Of a DNA stretch of 64,000 nucleotides, positions 59,100 to 64,000 are shown in pieces (the first letter of the stretch is position 1; each line of letters begins with the position of its first letter). Position numbers and translations under genes: made by a program. The stretch covers positions 62,001-126,000 of the forward strand of contig CAJUQP010000002.1 of assembly GCA_910588245.1 (NCBI GenBank), written 5' to 3'. The stretch comes from an uncultured Muribaculaceae bacterium (GTDB lineage Bacteria > Bacteroidota > Bacteroidia > Bacteroidales > Muribaculaceae). The notes below the pieces were generated by a model that saw only the letters and a program-made list of their open reading frames with translations, did not search any database and was not told the origin of the DNA.

Positions 59100-60530
59100 T
59101 CAGGCTTTCTTGGTGCGTTTGGAGCCGGGTTTGGGACCCGGTTTCTTGCGGACTTTCACAGGAGCCTCGATGTCCTTCTTGTCGACGATCTCAAGCACCT
59201 CCTCTTTGGGAGCATTGGTGGAATCGTCGGCGTTGAGGATGTTGTTGCGGAGTGTCTTAACCTCCTTGTTGAGTTCCTCGATCTCTCCGGCCTGGTTGCG
59301 GATAGTGAGAAGCAGGGAGTTAAGCTCTTCATTGTCAATGTTCTCGGGATATTGCTCTTCAACGCGTACCAGGAAGTCAGCGAGCACGTTCATGTAGTTT
59401 GTGAATGCCGCAAACGGGCTGTCGTAGGGGCTGAAAGCCGCATGGCTCGCACCGTCGGCCATGTTCTTGGTGCTCATATAGTAGAAGTGGTCGCTGCTCT
59501 GCAGATACTCCCAGTCCTGCTTCAGACGGCGGTCCTGGCAGAGGTTGACGCGCTCGGCCACCGCGTAGAGCTTGCCGAGAGCCTCGTTCTGGAGCTCGTT
59601 GCCTTTCCAGGCGGAGACGTCGCGGGCCTCGTCAATGTCGGAGATCGGGAATGGAACAGAGATCATATCGACCGGTTTGAGCTTGGCAACCACGTCGCTC
59701 GGAGTCGTGAAGCTTACACCTTTCTCCTTGCCGAAGCGCGGTAGAGCCTTCATGAAGTCGAAGATGCCAGTGCCGGCGGGGAGGAACGATCCGAATGTCT
59801 CCATGCTCATGTAGAGATTGACAACCTGCTCGTTCTCGGGGAGGGAGGCCAGCCAGTCAACATATTTGTCGGCCGTAAGTGGATATTCGTCCCAGGCGGT
59901 GTTGTTGAAGTTGCGTGAGATATCCTCGGCAAGTTTGTCGTTGGTGAGAAGGAGCTTGAGATTGGGTGCCGATACTGCCTGATAGACGTAGTTGGGGCTC
60001 TTCCATCCGAGCACATGCTTGGCTCCTTCTGTGAGGCAGGTCTTGAAGCCCATGCTGGCGATCACTGCGGCGATGTCGTCGTCGTAGATCAGCTCGGTGT
60101 TGGAGAATACTTTCGGTTTCACTCCGAAGAGACGCTTCAGAAGATCGTCGTGCTCCTTCACCTGACGGATGAATTCCTCGGGATCCTCGAGCGATGCGAG
60201 GCTGTGGGAATATGTGCCGCTCAGGAACTCCACGCATCCGGTGTCGGCGAGTTTCTTGAGAAGGTCGATGAATTCAGGCACATATAGCTGGAGTTGCTCT
60301 ATGGCGGTGCCGGAGATGGATATCGAGCACTTGAACTCACGGTTGCTGTCGTTGATCATCTGGAGCAGGGTCTCTGCCATGGGTATATAGCTCGACTGGG
60401 CCAGGCGACTCACGATCTCGTCGTTGGCGAAATCATCATAGTAGTAGTGGTCGTTGCCTATGTCGAAGAATCTGTAGCGTTTCAGGCGGAAAGGCTGATG
60501 GATCTTAAAATAGAAGCAAACTGATTTCAT
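59100..60530 (-). CDS. GH57 alpha-amylase-like protein with altered catalytic site and AT-hook-like tail
   Basis: 476 residues, no signal peptide, so cytoplasmic. GH57 regions: KIHQPFRLKRY (His11-Gln-Pro), GTYSHSLASL, and VFSNTELIYDD with the nucleophile-position Glu146. The motif normally MDYETFG reads MSMETFG, so the acid/base Asp is Ser242. Catalysis is therefore doubtful unless another residue takes over. After the barrel comes a coiled-coil (about 400-440) and a basic Pro-rich tail (RKKPGPKPGSKRTKKA) like an AT-hook. It closes the operon with the GT4 and GH133 genes, so it probably works on glycogen. A binding, branching-like or regulatory role is possible. Confidence 0.85.
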   Translation of the reverse strand: MKSVCFYFKIHQPFRLKRYRFFDIGNDHYYYDDFANDEIVSRLAQSSYIPMAETLLQMINDSNREFKCSISISGTAIEQLQLYVPEFIDLLKKLADTGCVEFLSGTYSHSLASLEDPEEFIRQVKEHDDLLKRLFGVKPKVFSNTELIYDDDIAAVIASMGFKTCLTEGAKHVLGWKSPNYVYQAVSAPNLKLLLTNDKLAEDISRNFNNTAWDEYPLTADKYVDWLASLPENEQVVNLYMSMETFGSFLPAGTGIFDFMKALPRFGKEKGVSFTTPSDVVAKLKPVDMISVPFPISDIDEARDVSAWKGNELQNEALGKLYAVAERVNLCQDRRLKQDWEYLQSSDHFYYMSTKNMADGASHAAFSPYDSPFAAFTNYMNVLADFLVRVEEQYPENIDNEELNSLLLTIRNQAGEIEELNKEVKTLRNNILNADDSTNAPKEEVLEIVDKKDIEAPVKVRKKPGPKPGSKRTKKA

Positions 60531-60593
60531 GATCTTATATTGTGTTTTTTTATTCGTGAATATTTGGTTGCCGTCATTTCATGCACACATGTG

Positions 60594-61859
60594 TCATTTA
60601 CGCGACTCGATGACCTTGTTATAGATGTCGATCACCTTCTTTCCGGCCTTCTCCCAGGTTATGCCGTGTATCTCCTCGATGCCTCGGTCGCGAAGGGTGT
60701 CGTAGAGGGCCTTGTTGGTGATGATCGAGTGCATTGCGTCGGCCATTGCGTCCACATCCCAGTAGTCGGTCTTTATGACGTTGTCAAGGATCTCGGCGCA
60801 TCCGCTCTGTTTTGAGATGATTGAGGGGACCCCCATCTCCATAGCCTCGAGCGGCGAGATGCCGAAGGGCTCAGACACGGAGGGCATAACGTAGACATCG
60901 GAGTCGCGGAACATCTGGTAGACCTCCTTGCCGCGGAGGAATCCCGTGAAGTGGAATCTGTCGGCGATGCCGCGTTTCGCGGCGAGCCTGATCATTGCCT
61001 GCTCCATATCGCCTCCTCCGGCCATCACGAATCTGACGTTCTTGTTCTTGTTGAGCACTTTGGCGGCAGCTTCCACGAAATATTCCGGACCTTTCTGCAT
61101 TGTGATTCGTCCCAGGAAGGTGATCACCTTGTCTTTGGTGTCCTTACGCTGCAGGTTGAGGAGCTCGTCGTCGAGAGGAATCACTGCATTGTGCACGGTT
61201 GTCACCTTAGCGGGGTCAATGCCGTATTTCTCGATCACCGTGCGTCGCGTCAGGTCGGAGACGGTGCATATGTGGTCGGCGTTGTTCATGCCGTCTTTCT
61301 CGATGGCGAATACCGTGGGGTTCGGCTTTCCGCGTGAACGGTCGAATTCCGACGCGTGCACATGGATCACGAGAGGCTTGCCGGTCACGTTCTTGGCGTG
61401 GATGCCGGCAGGATACGTCAGCCAGTCGTGGGCATGGATGATGTCGAAATCTACCGTGCGGGCTATCACGCCTGCCACGATAGAGTAGTTGTTGATCTCC
61501 TCAACGAGATTGTCGGGATAGCGTCCTGAGAACTCTATGCATCCGAGGTCGTTGAGGCGCATATAATTGAAGTCGGCGTAGATATGGTCGCGCAGGTCGA
61601 AATAGGTCTGCGGATCCATCACGTTGCCTATTCTTGAGTTGACATAGTCCCAGGAGACATCGCGCCAGGCGATCGGGGTATTCGTGGCCCCTATTATTCT
61701 GGCGAAGCCGCGTTCCTCGTCGCCCCAAGGCTTGGGAATCACAAACGTGATCTCCATGTTGCCGTTGGCGTGCATACCTTTTGTCAGACCGTAGCTCGCA
61801 GTGCCAAGACCCCCGAGGATATGCGGAGGGAATTCCCATCCGAACATTAATGCCTTCAT
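60594..61859 (-). CDS. GT4 glycosyltransferase, probable glycogen synthase
   Basis: 421 residues, GT-B fold. The N-terminus MKALMFGWEFPPHILGGLGT is the donor-loop start seen in GT4 glycogen synthases. Then HAHDWLTYPAGI, VHASEFDRSRG and the C-terminal domain with FLGRITMQKGPEYFVEAA, SVSEPFGISPLEAMEMGVPS (the E-x7-E motif) and KQSGCAEIL. It most likely extends alpha-1,4-glucan from UDP- or ADP-glucose; the nucleotide is not told by eye. Its start overlaps the debranching-enzyme stop by 4 bp and the GH57 gene follows after 63 bp. Confidence 0.9.
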   Translation of the reverse strand: MKALMFGWEFPPHILGGLGTASYGLTKGMHANGNMEITFVIPKPWGDEERGFARIIGATNTPIAWRDVSWDYVNSRIGNVMDPQTYFDLRDHIYADFNYMRLNDLGCIEFSGRYPDNLVEEINNYSIVAGVIARTVDFDIIHAHDWLTYPAGIHAKNVTGKPLVIHVHASEFDRSRGKPNPTVFAIEKDGMNNADHICTVSDLTRRTVIEKYGIDPAKVTTVHNAVIPLDDELLNLQRKDTKDKVITFLGRITMQKGPEYFVEAAAKVLNKNKNVRFVMAGGGDMEQAMIRLAAKRGIADRFHFTGFLRGKEVYQMFRDSDVYVMPSVSEPFGISPLEAMEMGVPSIISKQSGCAEILDNVIKTDYWDVDAMADAMHSIITNKALYDTLRDRGIEEIHGITWEKAGKKVIDIYNKVIESRK

Positions 61860-63829
61860 TTCGATTCTTCGGTTTCTAAGATTTGTAGTTTATTGAATTC
61901 TTTCACGTTCTTGAGTGTGCGGAGAATCTCTCCGACATTCTTGGCGGTGCTGACCGCTCCGCGGCCCGTGAAGGGCGGGTTGCCGTCATACATCTCAGAG
62001 AGCGATCCGATGCAGCCCTCGGTCATCTCGTCTTCATATCCTATGAGCATACGCTCTATGAAGCCGACGCCGCTGACTCCGAACACCTTGAAATATGCGT
62101 CGGCGTAGAAGCCGAAGAGCCACGGACGCGCCGGCCCCTGATGCACGGCATATTCCCTCTGGATAGGATCGCCAACATAAGTCGGACGGTAGGCATAGCT
62201 CTTGGGGCTGAGCGAGCGCAGTCCCTTTGGCGTGAGCAGTTCGCGGGTCACGAGGTCGAGCACTTTCTTGCGCTGGCGTCTGTCGAGCGGCGAATACTCG
62301 AGGCCGATGGCTATTGCCATGTTGGGGCGAACCTCCAGGTCGGTGTATGTGCCGTTGACATAGTCGTAGAGATAGCCATAGTCGTTGAGGAATGTAGAGA
62401 TAAACGATTCCTTTACTGTCTCCGCAAGGGCGTTGAGGTCGTCGATATACGCCTGCATGGCCACATCTCCGTCGTAGAGGGATACTGCGAATTTCAGCGC
62501 GTTGTACCACAGCGCGTTGAATTCAAGGATATAGCCCGTGCGCGGGATGATGGGGTTGCCGTTGATCGATGCCGACATCCAGGTGACAGGCGATTCAGAA
62601 CCATTGGTGGAGAGCAGGCCGTTCGGATTGAAATATAGGTTCTGGATCCTGCCGTTGCGTATCTTCTCGATGATCCATTGCACGGAGGCTCCGTAGCGCT
62701 CGCGACATTCCTTGGTGGAGGTGGCGCGCCTGTATTGCTGAAGTGCCCACACTGTCCAGAGGGGTATGTCGGGAAGGTCGATCTCGCCGATAGTCTTGTC
62801 TTTTATGCCCTCGTCGAGATAGCGGCTCAGCGCTTTCAGGAAGCTGGCCATGATGAGTTCGTAGTCCTCCTTATGGTCGATGGCGAGCGTACATCCTGGC
62901 AGCGCCATGAGCTCATCGCGCGCGCGTACATTATACCAAGGATAGCCGGCCATGATATATATGCCGTACTGATTCTTGAGATAGAATTGTTTGGCGGAGT
63001 TCTTCAGGCAGTTGTAGAAACTCGTGCGACATGTGCGTGTGGTGAGCTCCTTCTCATATGTCTCGAAGAAACGGTCGGGATCGGCCTCTTCGGTCGATGC
63101 CGAGAAGATGATAGACTCCCCTTTGCGGATCGGGAGCTGGAAATAACCGGGCACCCACAGATCTTCCTTGTAGGGGATGCCGCGATCCTTATCCTTGTAG
63201 TATTCCACGCCTTTGTACCAGTGTCCGTCATTGACCCACTCCGGCTTCTTGGAGAATTGCATGTAGAGGTTGGGATAGCCGTGGTAGAGGCAGGTGCTGA
63301 TGCCATTCCTGACGTCTTCCACTGCAGTGTTGATCGCGCCGTTCTCCATGCAGAGGTCGTTGGCGTTGCGGAATGCCAGGAAAGGACGGAACTGAAGTGT
63401 GGTGTCAGAATGGGCGTCCACGAGGGTGTATTTGATGAGAATGCGGTTCTCATGCGATATGAACACTTTCTCTTTTGTCATGATGACGCCGCCTACGCGG
63501 TAGGTGACGGTCGGCACCGACTCGCAGTCGAACTGACGGATGTATTTGTGGCCGTTGGGGCTGAAGACCCCGTCGCCATACTGGTGCAGCCCGAGATTGA
63601 ATGGTGCGCCATGCTGTATCACGGTCTCGTCGAGCGACGACAACAGCACGTGTGCCTTGTCGTCCATCTCCGGAATGGGGATAACGAGCAGGCCGTGCTG
63701 CTTGCGTGTGTTGCAGCCCACGATGGTGGTGCAGTGGTAGGCCCCGGATTTATTGGTGCGAAGCATCTCCTTCGGGAGGCTTTGCTCCAGATTGATCATC
63801 AGGCTCTTGTCGAATTTCAGATAACTCAT
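61856..63829 (-). CDS. Glycogen debranching enzyme (amylo-alpha-1,6-glucosidase, GH133)
   Basis: 657 residues without signal peptide. The N-terminal domain (about 1-270) has the GDE_N features TNKSGAYHCTTIVGCNTRKQ and HGLLV; the C-terminal alpha/alpha barrel (about 290-640) has AGYPWYNVRARDELMALPG (catalytic region), EIDLPDIPLWTVWALQQY, FNPNGLLSTNGSESPVTWMS and YAVHQGPARPWLFG. It removes alpha-1,6 branches from glycogen. First gene of the minus-strand glycogen unit. No consensus promoter is visible in the 171 bp up to the window edge, where I recognise no gene. Confidence 0.92.
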   Translation of the reverse strand: MSYLKFDKSLMINLEQSLPKEMLRTNKSGAYHCTTIVGCNTRKQHGLLVIPIPEMDDKAHVLLSSLDETVIQHGAPFNLGLHQYGDGVFSPNGHKYIRQFDCESVPTVTYRVGGVIMTKEKVFISHENRILIKYTLVDAHSDTTLQFRPFLAFRNANDLCMENGAINTAVEDVRNGISTCLYHGYPNLYMQFSKKPEWVNDGHWYKGVEYYKDKDRGIPYKEDLWVPGYFQLPIRKGESIIFSASTEEADPDRFFETYEKELTTRTCRTSFYNCLKNSAKQFYLKNQYGIYIMAGYPWYNVRARDELMALPGCTLAIDHKEDYELIMASFLKALSRYLDEGIKDKTIGEIDLPDIPLWTVWALQQYRRATSTKECRERYGASVQWIIEKIRNGRIQNLYFNPNGLLSTNGSESPVTWMSASINGNPIIPRTGYILEFNALWYNALKFAVSLYDGDVAMQAYIDDLNALAETVKESFISTFLNDYGYLYDYVNGTYTDLEVRPNMAIAIGLEYSPLDRRQRKKVLDLVTRELLTPKGLRSLSPKSYAYRPTYVGDPIQREYAVHQGPARPWLFGFYADAYFKVFGVSGVGFIERMLIGYEDEMTEGCIGSLSEMYDGNPPFTGRGAVSTAKNVGEILRTLKNVKEFNKLQILETEESK

Positions 63830-64000
63830 GGGAATAATATCTGTATGGTAAGGTTAATTTTGAGTCATGGTTTGACACAATGAATGTTTCGCCGGGGAGA
63901 GGTCGGTTGTAGGGGGGGATCTGGTCTTGCTTTTCTGTCTTCCTTTGGGTTTAGGTTGTCGAAATAAAAACGGTCGAGGAGATCAGATCCGCCGTTGGCG

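Noticed and set aside
62678..63883. Plus-strand frame of 401 codons opposite the debranching enzyme
   Set aside because: Antisense of GH133, which shows conserved motifs throughout; no domain in the plus-strand product.
63910..63990. Inverted GGATCTGGTC / GATCAGATCC pair at the right edge
   Set aside because: Arms about 60 bp apart with a mismatch and cut context; too weak to interpret at a window boundary.
1..64000. CRISPR array, insertion sequences or prophage
   Set aside because: No regularly spaced repeats, transposase motifs or phage structural genes were seen; the only mobile-element gene is the recombinase at 1286-2203.

Overview
The window looks like chromosomal DNA of a Bacteroidales bacterium, most likely a gut Muribaculaceae (S24-7) relative; the family placement is inference. 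Supporting signs are promoters of the Bacteroidetes type (TTTG, 19-21 nt spacer, TAnnTTTG), lack of clear Shine-Dalgarno sequences, fimbrillin-type lipoproteins, TonB-dependent receptors, a fused NuoCD without NuoEFG, an ATP synthase operon that starts with beta and epsilon, and a clustered menaquinone pathway.

Layout. 1-3.2 kb (minus strand): the 5' end of topoisomerase IV subunit A, a thioredoxin-like protein, a tyrosine recombinase beside a tRNA-Leu(UAG) gene, and an outer-membrane barrel protein. 3.4-9.9 kb: an accessory-looking locus with a membrane-anchored TPR/HTH regulator, two exact 16-bp direct repeats over a weak promoter, an outer-membrane receptor-like barrel and a C39-peptidase ABC transporter. 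The last two are clearly GC-richer than the regulator gene and are followed by a degenerate repeat and a gene remnant. 10-17.8 kb: ECF sigma factor, single-pass membrane protein, Spy-like periplasmic protein and a 1941-residue alpha-2-macroglobulin, probably an envelope-stress module. 17.9-23.6 kb: RNase Z (no ordinary start codon in frame), L-serine dehydratase, a TonB-dependent receptor and a lipoprotein.

23.7-41.3 kb is the most striking part. The complete F1Fo ATP synthase operon (atpDCBEFHAG) sits between nuoH and nuoI of the complex I operon (nuoA-B-CD-H ... I-J-K-L-M-N), giving 18 co-directional genes. They lie behind one consensus promoter whose -33 box is inside an inverted repeat and end at a near-palindromic terminator. 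Proton pumping and proton use may thus be expressed as one unit.

41.3-52.8 kb: a small barrel protein, NAD synthetase, threonylcarbamoyl-AMP synthase, a sugar transferase, a ClC transporter, and fmt followed by menD-menB-menC-menE. 52.9-55 kb: a two-gene fimbrillin-type lipoprotein cassette. 55.3-56 kb: a Crp/Fnr regulator. 56.3-58.9 kb: a secreted GH28-GH43 fusion for pectin-type glycans. 59.1-63.8 kb (minus strand): a three-gene cytoplasmic glycogen operon (GH133 debranching enzyme, GT4 synthase, GH57 protein). The GH57 protein carries Ser where the catalytic Asp is expected and has an AT-hook-like tail.

Operon ends in this genome often carry very long, nearly loop-free palindromes (50, 46 and 40 bp) that probably act as bidirectional terminators. 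I saw no CRISPR array, rRNA, insertion sequence or phage structural gene.
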